Positions 1 to 11,170 of a stretch of DNA of 64,000 bases are shown here, piece by piece. Location: positions 9,005,001 through 9,069,000 of the forward strand of contig NC_062240.1 of NCBI RefSeq assembly GCF_905475465.1. Reading direction: 5' to 3'. The notes under the pieces were generated by a model. That model saw nothing but the letters and a program-made list of their open reading frames with translations. It had not been told where the DNA came from and searched no databases. This DNA comes from Pieris napi. Lineage: Eukaryota > Arthropoda > Insecta > Lepidoptera > Pieridae. Within the stretch, counting starts at the first letter, position 1. Every line of letters starts with the position of its first letter. Both the position numbers and the translations under genes were made by a program.

Positions 1-619
1 AATCAAATAACGTCACGTATTTTATTACGGCTATCAGTGCCATCTACATATTCAAAAATATTATTACAACCCGTATAGCATACACAACAACCAATTTAAA
101 TTCTTTTTATTATGATATTGAGCGCCATCTATCATTCACAATACCAAATCGAACTAAGATTGTCTGTGGTTACAGCGCCACCTATGGGGATATTTTTGAA
201 GCAAGAAAAGTGTTGCAGGTACGTTAGTTGATAAAAGTTTCGTCAGATGTCACTGTCCGCAGAAAACATTGTTCTGATAGCGGTATTAGTGATATAACGT
301 AGTTGGAAGTGTTTCAACTAGGTGGCATTGATACCCGAGAAACAATATTACTGATGCTAACTGGGATGTTTTCCCGCAAATTTTGGAAAAATCAAAATGT
401 CCAGGGGATAATTTTGTTTAAAAAGCACTTTTCTTAAGACTTTATATTAAGCGAACTACACCTAAACCAAATAAAAGTTCTAAGCTTGAAAAGTGAAAAA
501 ACCTAATAATAATGTTTGAAAAGAAAATGAGAAAAAGAAAGAAATATATACCAAGAAAAGTTAAGACAATCTTTAATACATTATATATATATATACAATC
601 TTTTTTGTATATATTCCTT
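1..619. other. AT-rich intergenic DNA with three GCGCCATCT-like motifs
   Basis: No gene seen. Three related 12-14-bp motifs occur within 160 bp: CAGTGCCATCTAC at 35-47, AGCGCCATCTATC at 121-133 and AGCGCCACCTATGG at 174-187. They match the repeated motif near 7.7-7.9 kb. A short AT dinucleotide run lies near 581-598. Confidence 0.5.
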
Positions 620-805
620 TGAATAATTATTGTAATGTAGAGGGAGGGTAAAACTTGCTGAGTTTCTTGCCCATTCTCTTCAGAACAAGGCCTCCCGTAG
701 TCTTGCTCTTTCGCGAATTTTGTAAACGTTTTTGACAGTCATAAGCATGCCCTATGACGCATCTAAACTGAATAAACGTATGTATTTTAATATGATTGAT
801 ACATA
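620..805 (+). repeat. 3' tail of a non-LTR retroelement (copy 1 of a two-copy repeat)
   Basis: The same sequence recurs in the opposite orientation at 56750-56945. Both share a GAGTTTCTTGCCC core, a TTCGCGAATTTTGTAAACGTT segment and an end resembling TGAATAAACGTATTTTGATT. Such AATAAA-like terminal runs are typical of lepidopteran LINE and SINE 3' ends. There is no coding capacity; the 64-codon minus-strand ORF here lies wholly inside the repeat. Confidence 0.6.
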
Positions 806-822
806 TTACTACGTCATTCATT

Positions 823-1974
823 AATATATGTAAATGTTTACGTAACTACAACAGCTGCTTTATACTACTTGAATGTATTTTCAATTTAATATATGTGTTA
901 TTTAAATTATGTCCCTTGCAGACCAATTTTACAAAATTCTTAACATTTTTGAAAAATTAAAAAATTTATATTCCATCCCGTGAAATGTCTACGAAACAGG
1001 AATCTTCTAATTTAAGAAAAGCCTTGCAAATCGATCGATTTTAATGTTATATGTAAAATGGATTCCTTGTCAACATATAAATTATTTCTAAGGCCAAATA
1101 CTCAAAAAAATAGACTGAGTAGCTATGACGTAAATGAGAATTCAGTAAACATAGTGAAATATCCATCAGCTATTATATCCACTACTAAGCATAATGTAAG
1201 CATGCAATGCATACATAAAATATTATTTCGTTTCAACGACAATATTGTTTATCCGAAAAATAATAACGAAAATGCACATTATTCGAACTCCGACTATCCG
1301 AATCGCCGATTATCCGAAGTGCGCTGGCTGCCCGAAAACGGTTGAAGACCGCAAAACAGCTTACATTGACGGAGATGTTTAAAAAACAATGATTTTTATT
1401 TCTAAACTTGTACATAAGTACATTTTATTTATATTTAAAACATGTGAAAATTTCATGTTTCTTTCATTTAATAGTGCAATAAAAAATAGTGCAATATCAA
1501 AACGTAGCTTTTATTCTCTCCAATGGCATTGATCATCAGACTAGTTATATGTATTGTTCTTTTCAATCATGTAATGTGTCAAAAATAAGATTAAGATTTA
1601 ACCGTGTGTCTTTATTTAATAATATAGAATATTCGTCAGAATGTCAATAACCTTATAAAATTACGAAATAAATTCAATCAAATAATATGCGCAAAAATTT
1701 ACATGTTTATCAGAAGTAGAGCGATTTCTGTTGGCAAAGTGCCGACACTGCAAAAACGTCACAATAAAATCACAAGCTAAGCCAAAAAATAGAATAGGTT
1801 GTTCTTACATGCAGTAAATAAACTGTTTTGTTTACATTACACAGTGGCCTTATAATTGGATCAGGTCCATTTCGTAATATTGGCTTCTGATACGGCTTGT
1901 ATAAAGAGGGCGTTATATAATACATGTGTATTTATATAAATAAAGTACAAAGGAGATTACGTAATGAAACAACG
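823..1974. other. AT-rich intergenic DNA
   Basis: No gene or well-defined element apart from the ATCCGAA-rich patch listed separately. The ORFs here are short and AT-driven. Confidence 0.5.
1245..1345. repeat. possible Tigger/pogo-like terminal remnant
   Basis: ATCCGAA or ATTCGAA recurs five times in about 80 bp (TTATCCGAAAAA, TTATTCGAACTCC, CTATCCGAATCG, TTATCCGAAGTGC, then CCCGAAAACGG). Ends of pogo/Tigger-type DNA transposons often carry 'CCGATTATCCGAA' runs, so this may be an eroded end. No partner end or transposase was found. Confidence 0.3.
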
Positions 1975-1992
1975 AAATACATATAAAAATAT

Positions 1993-1998
1993 TTTATT
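1993..1998 (-). terminator. candidate poly(A) signal AATAAA
   Basis: TTTATT on the + strand reads AATAAA on the minus strand. It is the first canonical signal downstream of the stop codon and is followed (minus strand) by T/G-rich sequence such as TATGTATTTCGTTGTTTC. Confidence 0.4.
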
Positions 1999-4900
1999 AA
2001 AAACATTTTGGTAACATTTAATAAGAACACTTAGGTAAAAATAAATCGACATCAAAATCATTTCAAAAGAACAGCCTGAACTGGAAGTTCACGGAGGAAG
2101 CCGGAACATCAAAATTTAAACTAAAAAACAATGATAACATTTAGGCAGACGTGTCTAATTGACAACCAGAATTAAGGCATCGCAAGAATAATTATTAAGT
2201 ACGACAAAATACCTACGGCTATTATTATAATTACAACAAATAAATCATCTAACGCTATCTTTCGATTTGCCCGCGCGGCCCTGTACTCTTGGCAGGGACT
2301 TACGTCCGAGTATTATTGCCACTTAATTTACTTCACTCACGAGACATTTTCTGCATACTACAACTACTAAATACTAAAACATCCCAATTATACGAAGCTA
2401 CGTTTAAGATTTAACCTAATTAATAACATTAACATCTTCGGCTAATTTGATACTAGAATGATATAACATCATATTGTACTCTTAACATTATTGATTAAAT
2501 AATAAGTGACGAACATGTTACACGTATTATATTGCAAGCTTTACTGAGATTGTGCACGTTACGTGGTTAATGTTTTATGTAATCGAACTTAAGTATGCTT
2601 AGTATGGAAGATTTCTTATACTGAAGTAGGTGGAGGCTCACCCGCGAAGGCTACCCCTTACAAAGCTATTTAAAGGAACAGTCAAAGATTAAATTACGAG
2701 CATTGGCACTTCAATATTAAATCTTAATTACACTCGAAATAGCACTGCGTATCAATAACCAACTTAAAAACTAAATTCAGATCAGTCATTTATGATATCA
2801 CATCAAAATAAACAGGGAAATACATACGTGATATTGGATAATATACATTTCAAATATATATTCTTTTTAAAAGAGGTATTAATTTTCTTAAGGGTTACTA
2901 AAATATTGAGCTCTGCGCCGCTCTCGACGCACATATCACCATAATACGAGAACAACACTAAACCAATAAAAGATTTGGTACTGGAGTTTTATCTCCTTGT
3001 TAATTCTATTTCGCTAAACCTACATAATGCTTATCAGATATATTGTAATACAAGCGGAGCGCACATTACGTCAATTGCGACCTGAAGGGCATACAAGTTC
3101 TTGAAATGACATTTCGTATCAGTCCGCAGACTGTTTTAATCCAATAAGTCTCGATATACGTTCAGACCGCGCTTCTGCAAATAACGCTCCACTTCTAAAC
3201 CCTTCAATTCCCACACAATTTGCAATACAAAAATACTGTCATTTGACTACAGTTCAATGTGAAATATAAATACGATGAACAATATATAAACTACAAAACA
3301 CTAATATAATAATTATGATTGACTAAACAAAATAAAAATGCATAGAATTGAAATGATTTAAAACATTATAAAAAATATTTGACACAGCGATGGAAGGTAC
3401 TTACAATTTGATTTCACGATAACTCATTCAAATAAATAGCACAACAACCAAAATATTTGGCAATGTGGATAAAATAATTAACAACTAATCGGCTGCTAAC
3501 CTTAAACAAAAACTGGAATGCAAATATTGCATCGCGCCTCGGCCTAGCGTGGTTCGGGCAATGGCAAGATCTCCTTCGGCCCCACCATACGACTAACTTA
3601 ACGAGACTTCACAACAACAGTTACTGAATAATGTGCGTATCGCTCCCAACACATTACTTTGAACTACATTCGAATTTACTTTGTCATATATTTAACTTAA
3701 ATTAATCTGAATGCAACCTGATTTAAATAAACCATAACAAACACTGAATGCAACTGAAATAGTACATTTACTTGTACACAATGGTAGCAACCATTTTTTG
3801 GTATGAAGATTGGAATATATTTCAAAAAGCACATTTTTAAGTATCACAACAGGTTGTCACCATTGTATAACAAGTGTTTTGATGGAAGCAATGTATCTGT
3901 TAGGCAAATTAGGTTTTCATTAGCTGCATTCTGAGATCCATGCTATATTGTGTTCAGTCTAGGCCCGCTGAACAAGATAAAATAAAATTTTGTAAAATAT
4001 TCACTTATTTGATTACAACCTATTTAGTTCATAGCCCATTAAACAAAAGGAGGAAAAATAAACCGATGAAACAAATAAATGATAAGAGATAAAGCGATTA
4101 ATAAAATGCAACGTGAGCTTGGACTGTGATATCACACTGATTTGGAAATGGTTTTACTGATAATATTGTAACAATTAAATAAATGTTTGATTTGTGGATG
4201 TTGGTCCCTTCCAAAAATTGCCAACCTCGAAGCAAGATAACAATGATATAAAAGAAATTTCTGAAATCTACACACAGTATTGTCACTTATCTTACTCTTA
4301 TAAAAATAAATTTGTGAGAAATATTTTAACATCATACAAATATTCCAGTTCCAATTAAAGCTGATCACAACAGAGCAGAATTTAAGTTGCACAAAAGGAC
4401 AGTTTTGATCAGTTAGTATATGTTAGCTTACTAATAATAAAGAGACTCACACTATTAAATATCTTGACTAAGTTAAAGAGACCACAGATACAATTTATAA
4501 TGCATTTACATAGAAATATTTACCAGTCTGTTAACAACACTTACTATAATTTCACTAGAACCCAGTATCTGGGCACATCAATGACTCAAAACCTTTTAAA
4601 ACGGTCTGTAACTACTAATACCTTAGAACACCTAATCACTGTTTAAGTTTGTGATGATATGCACTGATAACCCACTTCGTTTAGGGTGGGCTCGTCATTT
4701 ATGAGGTGAAGCACACTGAGTAAATAGGAAGTAGATTTAGGGAAACATTTGTGTCCACTAGATTATGCCATTATAGTGTAATGCACGGACGGTACAACCA
4801 ACAAACATCGATAATTAGACCTACAAATTAACCTAGCTTGGCTTAAATTCGTGCCACTTCGTCAAATCCTCTACAAGGTTTAACGATCTCTATAAAATCA

Positions 4901-5747
4901 AAAATGACTGTGGAATACATCAAATTCATAAGCTGAATTGAATTGCACACAATATTAGAATGGTACCATAATGATTAAATGGTGGGATGTGCTCATGTTA
5001 ATATCATACCTAAAATATTAATTTATAATTGGTCATAAAAACAAGAATTGATTTAAAACAACTACATATTTGATTATAGTACCGATTACTGCACATTGAC
5101 TATTCCATTAATTTAATATAATTTGAAGATTACAACAATTAAATTCTTTGGACAATAAATTATTAAAATTTCTAAAAGGAACTAAATGTAGTGTAATATC
5201 CTAAAACAAAAACTTTCTGTCTACATTAAACTTATGATATGGAATTTGAGGTTTGAGTATTGATCCATTATTGGATCTAAAATGCCGATTTCTTTGTGGG
5301 TAATTAAAATAAATATCGTAAACTTAAAATTATCACACAATAAGTTAAAAAAATCAAAAATATATATATGCATTGTCGCGCATTTATAGAATTTGTCAAA
5401 AATTGCTTTGTTTAAATTAAGATCACAGTTTTAAGTCACATTTAAAATGTAATTCTACAAATTCATGGGACGACAATCATATACATATTCCACAGTCATC
5501 AACTACGGCTGAACTCACATCAAGATAGAATTTATACTTTAGGAATATCACAAGTTAGCAATTATAATTCAAGTTCATATTTTGCAAAATAATTTTATAA
5601 ATAGGCATCTGTCAGAACATGTGACAACTAGTCCGTTTTTCTAAAATTCATCTAAAGCTGCTGGTGCGACATTAAGCACCATAATATGACACTATCTTGA
5701 TGTGATTCAGCACCCATGGTTAGAGTTTAAAATGACTCTTGGTCTGG
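1993..5747 (-). other. inferred long 3' UTR of the minus-strand gene
   Basis: This 3.75-kb stretch follows the stop codon at 5748-5750 on the minus strand. I read the + strand from 1981 to 5747 for TTTATT (minus-strand AATAAA) and found it only at 1993-1998; ATTAAA variants do occur. No SINE, LINE tail, Helitron or TIR element is visible here, whereas the rest of the window carries one every 1-3 kb. Both facts fit a single unusually long 3' UTR. The alternative is a shorter UTR using ATTAAA followed by repeat-poor spacer. Small ORFs at 4098-4646 look random. Confidence 0.45.
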
Positions 5748-6582
5748 CTAGTCTGTAGCGGCTACAACCCATGAGAAGCCGCAGTCACGGCAGGTATCTT
5801 TTACATACTGTGTGCGTGTTCCATATGGTCCCAATCGATGATACTGTGAGCGGTTAGCAAAGAACAGTGCAGGGTTGTTGGGAGGCAGCACTGTAGCACG
5901 GTAGTTCCATCGAGGATCAGTTAAGTTACCCATTAGATTAAGGATATCTCTGCCTCCACTAACTACTTTGACATCCCGCTTTTCTATTGGACGTGGCTGA
6001 GGTTGCGGAAAAGGTTGAAATAACTTCTGTAATCAAAAATGTATGATGCTACTAAATCCTGATAATTTTAGGTTATACAACAAATTTTATATTAGCAAAG
6101 GGCTAAAACAATCATAGAAGTATATACATATATTTAATCTGACCAAAGTTCATTCTCAATTATATATTTACGTATAAACCTTAAAAAAAACATTCAAAAA
6201 TGCTAACGTCATGTAAGCTCTTATAAATCTTTCCATTATCATACGTCAATTGTACACAACATTGATAGCGTAAGACGTTCGCCATTACGGAATATTATGA
6301 AAATAGAGGGGTCAAGGCCAGCACGACCGCAAACAAAATATTTGCAAATTATTTAATATAACTCACCTTCTCTGTGGTCTGAGGACTAGATGGCAAGGAG
6401 TCATTGTTTAGGGACTCGGACTTGAGCGAACCTAATGACCCGATGCCACTAGATTCACTGGAGACAGATGGGCTAGGACTCGTCTGGGACTTTGCAAGAC
6501 CTGCTATGTCTATGATATGACTAAACGAGTTAAATTTTTCTGTCTCCAACCCAGATAACGGTAGTCCAACTGATAAAGCCAT
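5748..6582 (-). CDS. unrecognised 164-residue Ser-rich protein with a C-terminal C-x2-C pair (two coding exons)
   Basis: Join 6582-6367 and 6026-5748 on the minus strand. The first coding exon (72 codons) ends GAG AAG followed by donor GTGAGT; the second (92 codons plus TAG) follows acceptor TTTTGATTACAG, in phase 0. The ATG lies 2 nt after another acceptor (GGTTTGCAG) and has G at -3 and +4. Residues 1-30 are mildly hydrophobic; 32-70 are rich in Ser, Gly and Pro, a likely disordered and phosphorylatable linker; 73-88 are Pro/Gln-rich; 108-160 look folded, with WNYRATVLPPNNPALFF, the segment SQYHRLGPYGTRTQYV, and Cys151 and Cys154 in DTCRDCGFSW. There is no signal peptide or membrane segment. 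Two Cys alone make half a zinc site, so metal binding would need a partner or dimer. I considered Nanos because of the Cys pair, but its other Cys/His ligands are absent. Function unknown. Confidence 0.78.
6027..6366 (-). other. phase-0 intron (340 bp)
   Basis: Donor AAG|GTGAGT, with GT at 6366-6365. Acceptor TTTTGATTACAG|AAG, with AG at 6028-6027. Both are strong consensus matches and join two open frames without changing phase. Confidence 0.8.
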
Positions 6583-6584
6583 GT

Positions 6585-6782
6585 CTGCAAACCAAAATGA
6601 ACATTTAAATTCAATTTTACACGTGCATTACGCCAAGTGCGCGCTAGCAACTATGTTGACAGCATCCAACGCGCCAAATTTTTCCATTCACTGACCACTT
6701 TATACACTTAATAAAATCTATGATCCACTTTGAATTTAATAAGTATGTAATTGCACTGTATAACAATAAAAACAATAATTAC
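6585..6782 (-). other. 5' UTR intron (198 bp)
   Basis: Acceptor CATTTTGGTTTGCAG ends 2 nt before the ATG. A matching donor CG|GTAATT lies upstream at 6782. The intron separates a short leader exon from the first coding exon. Confidence 0.6.
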
Positions 6783-6874
6783 CGAAACGCGCAATTCCTG
6801 TACGAGCAAGTCTCGACGTAGCTAAAAGAGATCGAACATTTACGAAGTGAAGTTGGCTACAAAAGTGAAAAGAT
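6783..6874 (-). other. candidate non-coding first exon
   Basis: The stretch between the hAT insertion site and the donor at 6782 is only moderately AT-rich and contains several CpGs. It reads as 5' leader with no in-frame ATG needed. The true transcription start is unknown and could lie beyond the hAT element, in the GC-rich stretch at 7482-7560. Confidence 0.4.
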
Positions 6875-7481
6875 TAGAGCTGTAGCAAACCGTATGTATT
6901 CGTTACTGAGTAACGAGTACGCCATCTAGTACCGAGTAACGAAACGTTACTCACAAATACATTTCGTTACTCGCATTTTTCGTAGTATGAGTATCTACAT
7001 GTTTCAGTTTACGCAAGTACTATTGATGTATGTATAGAAACATTTGCTGATCGTATGTTTTACGCATGCGCGAGCATATTCGGTGAATTTAAAAACGTAC
7101 ATTACAAAGAGCGATGTTTGTTTATTATGTGAAGTAGGTATAATTAGAAAATTCGTCGTCGTCCAAGTTTTATTTTTTTTATATGTTTAATTTCATTCTA
7201 AGCAAAACTATTTTTATGTTGATTTATCCTTAGAATGCTATTCAAGTATTATTATCAATAAATAATTTTCGATACCTATTTGTTGCTTTTTCATTATAAT
7301 TGATGAATATGCAATAGATTGCGATGTTATTGATATATAAGCTCACGGTTAAAAGTGTCAAAATAGTAAATCCGATTTTTTTATGAGAAGTAACGTGTAA
7401 CGATACTATAGTAACGAGTACTAATTGTTATAGTAACGAATACATACGGGTACGCTTTTTTTCGTTACTTTTACACCTCTA
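6875..7481. mobile_element. non-autonomous hAT element with 8-bp target duplication
   Basis: The direct repeat GAAAAGAT at 6867-6874 and 7482-7489 flanks the element exactly. The ends are TAGAGCTGTA at 6875 and, as reverse complement from 7481, TAGAGGTGTA: short imperfect inverted ends with the 8-bp duplication typical of hAT transposons. Copies of GTAACGA and its complement are clustered near both ends, as expected for subterminal transposase sites. The 607 bp has no transposase ORF, so it is non-autonomous. It lies immediately upstream of the first exon of the minus-strand gene. Confidence 0.85.
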
Positions 7482-7560
7482 GAAAAGATACAATAACCTC
7501 GCGTTTGCACGGAGTCCTAGCGGGCGGCGGCAAACGGATATTATGAATGTCGGCAAAACA
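7482..7560 (-). promoter_or_regulatory. GC-rich promoter-like stretch displaced by the hAT element
   Basis: The sequence CTCGCGTTTGCACGG, then GCGGGCGGCGGCAAACGG, is CpG-rich in an AT-rich setting. Removing the hAT and one target copy places it directly upstream of the first exon, so it may be the original promoter. No TATA box is evident. Confidence 0.4.
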
Positions 7561-7728
7561 GTTTATTACGCAGCAAACAAAATAATATATATTTGATAAT
7601 TATTTTTATTTGTTGTATTAATTTTAACATATAGATTGATGAACTATTAAATATTTGTATATCTTGTGAAATTATCTACACGTATGCTTATAAAAAGAAA
7701 ATAATACAAAGCTTCTAAATTTTTAAAT

Positions 7729-7855
7729 GCGCCATCTAGTTAAGTCATCCATTTAGTTTAATAACTAAAACGTGTAACAGCGCCATCTAGTCACAACAGT
7801 AAATTCGTAATAGCCTAGTAAAAGTCATCTTAATAGTTTAACAGCGACATCTAGG
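7729..7855. repeat. three-unit degenerate array of GCGCCATCTAG
   Basis: Motifs ATGCGCCATCTAGT (from 7727), CAGCGCCATCTAGT (from 7778) and CAGCGACATCTAGG (from 7842) are spaced about 50 and 64 bp. Parts of the spacers (AAGTCATC, TAGTTTA) also recur, so this is a decayed tandem repeat. Read in reverse, the motif is CTAGATGGCGC, close to the insect CTCF consensus; binding is only a hypothesis. Confidence 0.55.
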
Positions 7856-8507
7856 CTAATTAGAGTACACTGGAACTACTAAGCCGCACTGTGTAACTTT
7901 GTAAGGACTGAGTTTATATTACCAGGGCGGGTTGAATGAAATTTGTTTTAATATTAGAAAAACAGGTGGCAGTTTACAACATTTACTCGGTCGCATACAA
8001 AGAATGATCAGAATTTAGTAAGTCACGTGAATACAAGGTAGCTTTATGAGCCATTATGTCGATCATAATTTATTTTATTACACTAATCATCAAATTGCTG
8101 ATTTATCAAATTGAGATACATTCTTCTGCCTTGCTTTCAAGAGGGATTTACCTACATAAACAAACAATAATAAAAACTTCGCTATGTATTTTATATATGT
8201 TTTAATTTCCTAACAAATGATTGATGGGAGAAACAAATTTTTTATCCCACAGATACGCGTATGTTGTATAATAATACATCTCTTATCTTTAAACGGTTAA
8301 CGATTATTTTGTACCTACCCATTAAACTTTTAAAACCATTTTCTGATAACTTTAATTTGAATAAATATGTACGACTCGTAAAATCTACAATGGATGGTTT
8401 TGCATATAAAATCCGGTCGTTATTTTTAACTCACGGTTATTCTTGTTACTTTAGAAGTATAAAGTATTGTATCCCTTATCTACATTTATTATCACTAAAA
8501 AATAAAT
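7856..8507. other. intergenic, nothing recognised
   Basis: AT-rich. The 89-codon ORF at 8261-8530 runs into the SINE that follows and has no coding signature. Confidence 0.5.
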
Positions 8508-8791
8508 TAGTGGCGTTACAACCTCTTTAGGTCTGGGCCTCAGATTTCTGAATCTATTTCATCATCTTTCTTCAATCTAACAGACAATTAGGTGATAAGC
8601 CTCCTGTTCCAGACCCACGCCGTCGACTTTTTGGGTCTAAGACATATTGGTTTCCTCACAATGATTTCCTTTACCGTTCGAGAGAATGTTCAATGCGCAC
8701 ATAGAAAGAAAGTCCATTGATGCACAGCCGGGTATCGAACCTACGGCCACAAGGATCGTCGCAAGCTGAAACCACTTGGCCAACACTGCTC
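8508..8791 (-). mobile_element. tRNA-derived SINE (family A), near full length
   Basis: Read on the minus strand it begins with GAGCAGTGTTGGCCAAGTGG (tRNA box A-like) and carries a box B-like GGTTCGATACCC. It ends with the family's AGACCTAAAGAGGTTGTAACGCC tail. It is diverged from other copies by many point changes. Confidence 0.8.
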
Positions 8792-10079
8792 ACTATTACA
8801 CACATTTACCTACCTGTAATAAGCATTATAAATTTTTTATTGTAATTGATGAAATTAATAGCGGTAAATTTTTTGTTGAGTAATTAATTATATTCCCAGT
8901 GAAAAAGTATAACAATCTATCTAAGCTGTAGTTGGGATTTAAAGGATCGTTTTTGGTTGTATCTTTGGTGGTATCAATGAAGGTGCTTGTTTTGAAACTA
9001 TATATAATATATAAAATAGTTATCAAATCGATTATATTCAGGTCAAAAATAGAGACAAATATAATGTCTGAAAGACGTAGAAGAACAAAGGTCTTGATTG
9101 TCCGATTTGAAAATAGTTTTACAAGATTCAAAGTATTAAGCAACATTAAGGACAAATTAAAATTACATTTTGTCTTTGGTTTGCACGAATTAAAAAAAAA
9201 AACTATCTGTAACATGCGAATTTATGACCTACTTCATTTTACATAACCCGATTCTTCTTATCAAGCAAACATTAAATAATCGTTAATATTTAGTAAAATG
9301 ATACCGATTATTTATTTATTTTATTATTATGCAAGATTAAATGTAATTATAACATAATAAAAAAATACGTACCTACTTATCTAACCAGCATTACTTAATA
9401 TAGCAAACGCATGCATCAAACAGCCGACTAATTAACTATTAAATTTTACCTAGTTTTTCTTAACTTAACAAATTAGGTTGAAATATGTAAAGTTTACGTT
9501 ATGAAATGTTTTCAAATATTAGTTTATTTAATAATTAACTGAAATTTATGAAACTTTTAAAATCTATCTATCAATATTGTTTACCTTGGTACCAAAATGC
9601 GTGGATATATAACTACCTAGGTACCTAGTTTAAAAACAACAGAATCGATTTTGATGAAGTATCAACTCGGTAAGGCTTTTAGCTGCCGATAAATTTATGG
9701 AGAAGCATACGTAATTGGAAGTCTAAATGGAGACACTCCAATCTTATCCATTTCCAACAATATGATACTGATATTATTGGAATTGAAACCCTCCTTTTTT
9801 GATATCGGTAAATGCTACTGTTGCTTTAATTATTTACACATTACTAGAACGGACATATATTGGTTTTATTTAGTTAAATCATTTTTTGTTGTGCCTTACT
9901 AACCTCGTATGATGAACGATTTCAACACAACAATACATTTTTGTTGGTAAATGTTGCATTAATGTTTATTTGAATCGAATTGTAATGTCACAACAATAGT
10001 ACGAGTATTTTATATAATTAAAAGAACTAAGGAATGTCTGGTAAATTCTATTTCCCTTGAATATTTGTGGATGAGTTAT
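8792..10079. other. AT-rich intergenic DNA with overlapping spurious ORFs
   Basis: Opposed overlapping ORFs of 129 codons (8826-9215, minus) and 104 codons (8932-9246, plus) are compositionally AT-driven (Ile, Leu, Lys, Asn) and match no family I know. Nothing else is recognised. Confidence 0.45.
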
Positions 10080-10590
10080 TTGCGCTTAGCCATGGCCGTT
10101 CATGGAAGAGCAAACAGTCTGATTATGTAAATTTACGATCGACGATCATTCAGTAATTGCTCGTCTCGGTGTCTCGATAAACGAATTCTTATTTCGCCAC
10201 TTAGTCCGTTCAATAAAATAATAATAGTAAACATCCGTGCAAATGGCCGGCGAGGGCCCGGGCGGGAGGGGGCCGGGGCAAGGGGCGCGGGGTGCGCAGG
10301 CTGGGGCTTATCGATTCGCGCCCGCGCGACACACTGTATCTATCCTCTCATCGAAGCCCGTTTGCGGGCCTCACAAAGAAAGAGATAGGTTTCGCCGACT
10401 TTGATCCTTTTGTTTTTGGGCAGCGTCCGGCGATGCGGGCGGGGGCTGAAAAATGTGAAGGGGCGCTGATTGGCCGCGCCGGCCCCGCCCCCCGCGAGAG
10501 CCTCCGCAGCCTCGCTCGGAGGCCCTCAGTTCAAGGGCGGTTGCCGTACAGCGCGCCGATTTGTTTGGGTTCATCTATTTATAAATAATA
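10080..10590. promoter_or_regulatory. CpG island-like putative regulatory element
   Basis: 10237-10560 is strikingly GC- and CpG-rich: runs such as GGCGGGAGGGGGCCGGGGC, an inverted CCAAT (GATTGGC near 10469) and GC boxes. ACTTTGATCC near 10398 fits a TCF/LEF site, and CTATTTATAA near 10574 fits MEF2 or a TATA-like box. The left flank (10080-10236) is repeat-free. It could be a promoter or an enhancer. The 98- and 67-codon ORFs inside it are composition artefacts. Confidence 0.45.
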
Positions 10591-11048
10591 AGGATATAAT
10601 CTAATAGATAATGACAAATATTTAATTACTTTATTGACTTTCGCTTTAATTTCTAGTTATAGTCAATTGTTATCTCACTCGTACTGGTTAAATAAAGCAT
10701 ATTTACGATCAACAAGAACTTAGAACAAGTTTTTATCAGTCTTGACTGCGGCTTCGCTGGCGCATGAGTTCAATGTTTAAACTATTAAAATGTAAAGCCT
10801 CCATACAAACGGTTATTCCTTTCACCCGTAAGGTTTCGAAAACCTAACACTTATGCATTTCTGCATCATTATATGGCTCCAATATCAAGTCTTGACAAGA
10901 ATTTTATTATATTTTTTAATGATACAACCGAAGACAGTCTAAGATTTCTCATTTTAAATGTTTTCGGAAATATCTTATACATTTTATTGCTTTCTGATTA
11001 AGGAGTTGATGTATATGTTTTACCTACAATTAAGGAATTTTGTGATCA
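10591..11048. other. intergenic, nothing recognised
   Basis: AT-rich and repeat-free as far as I can see, with no ORF or RNA gene. Confidence 0.5.
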
Positions 11049-11049
11049 C

Positions 11050-11170
11050 TGTCTCCGTGGTTTAGTGCGTCAAGTTAGTAGTAGCTCGTAGTCTGTTTTT
11101 GATTACCGGTGAAACATTCGGATTAGGAGGTACAACTGAAAATACTGTAGTCTAATATCTACGATATTTA
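11050..11170 (+). mobile_element. tRNA-derived SINE (family B), 5' fragment
   Basis: It starts GTCTCCGTGGTTTAGTGCG, a tRNA box A-like head shared in reverse with 37110-37262 and 45090-45184 (CCTCCGTGGCTTAGTAACG, CCTCGGTGGTTTAGTGG). The 3' body is not clear here. Confidence 0.5.

Noticed and set aside
5748..5933. Nanos-type zinc finger in the small gene
   Set aside because: Only one C-x2-C pair exists; the two CCHC sets of Nanos are absent.
8826..9246. Opposed ORFs of 129 and 104 codons
   Set aside because: They overlap on opposite strands in AT-rich DNA, with Ile/Leu/Lys/Asn-dominated composition and no recognisable motif.
10292..10588. 98-codon ORF in the CpG-rich island
   Set aside because: Explained by lack of stop codons in GC-rich sequence; an antisense ORF is equally open and there are no splice or family signals.
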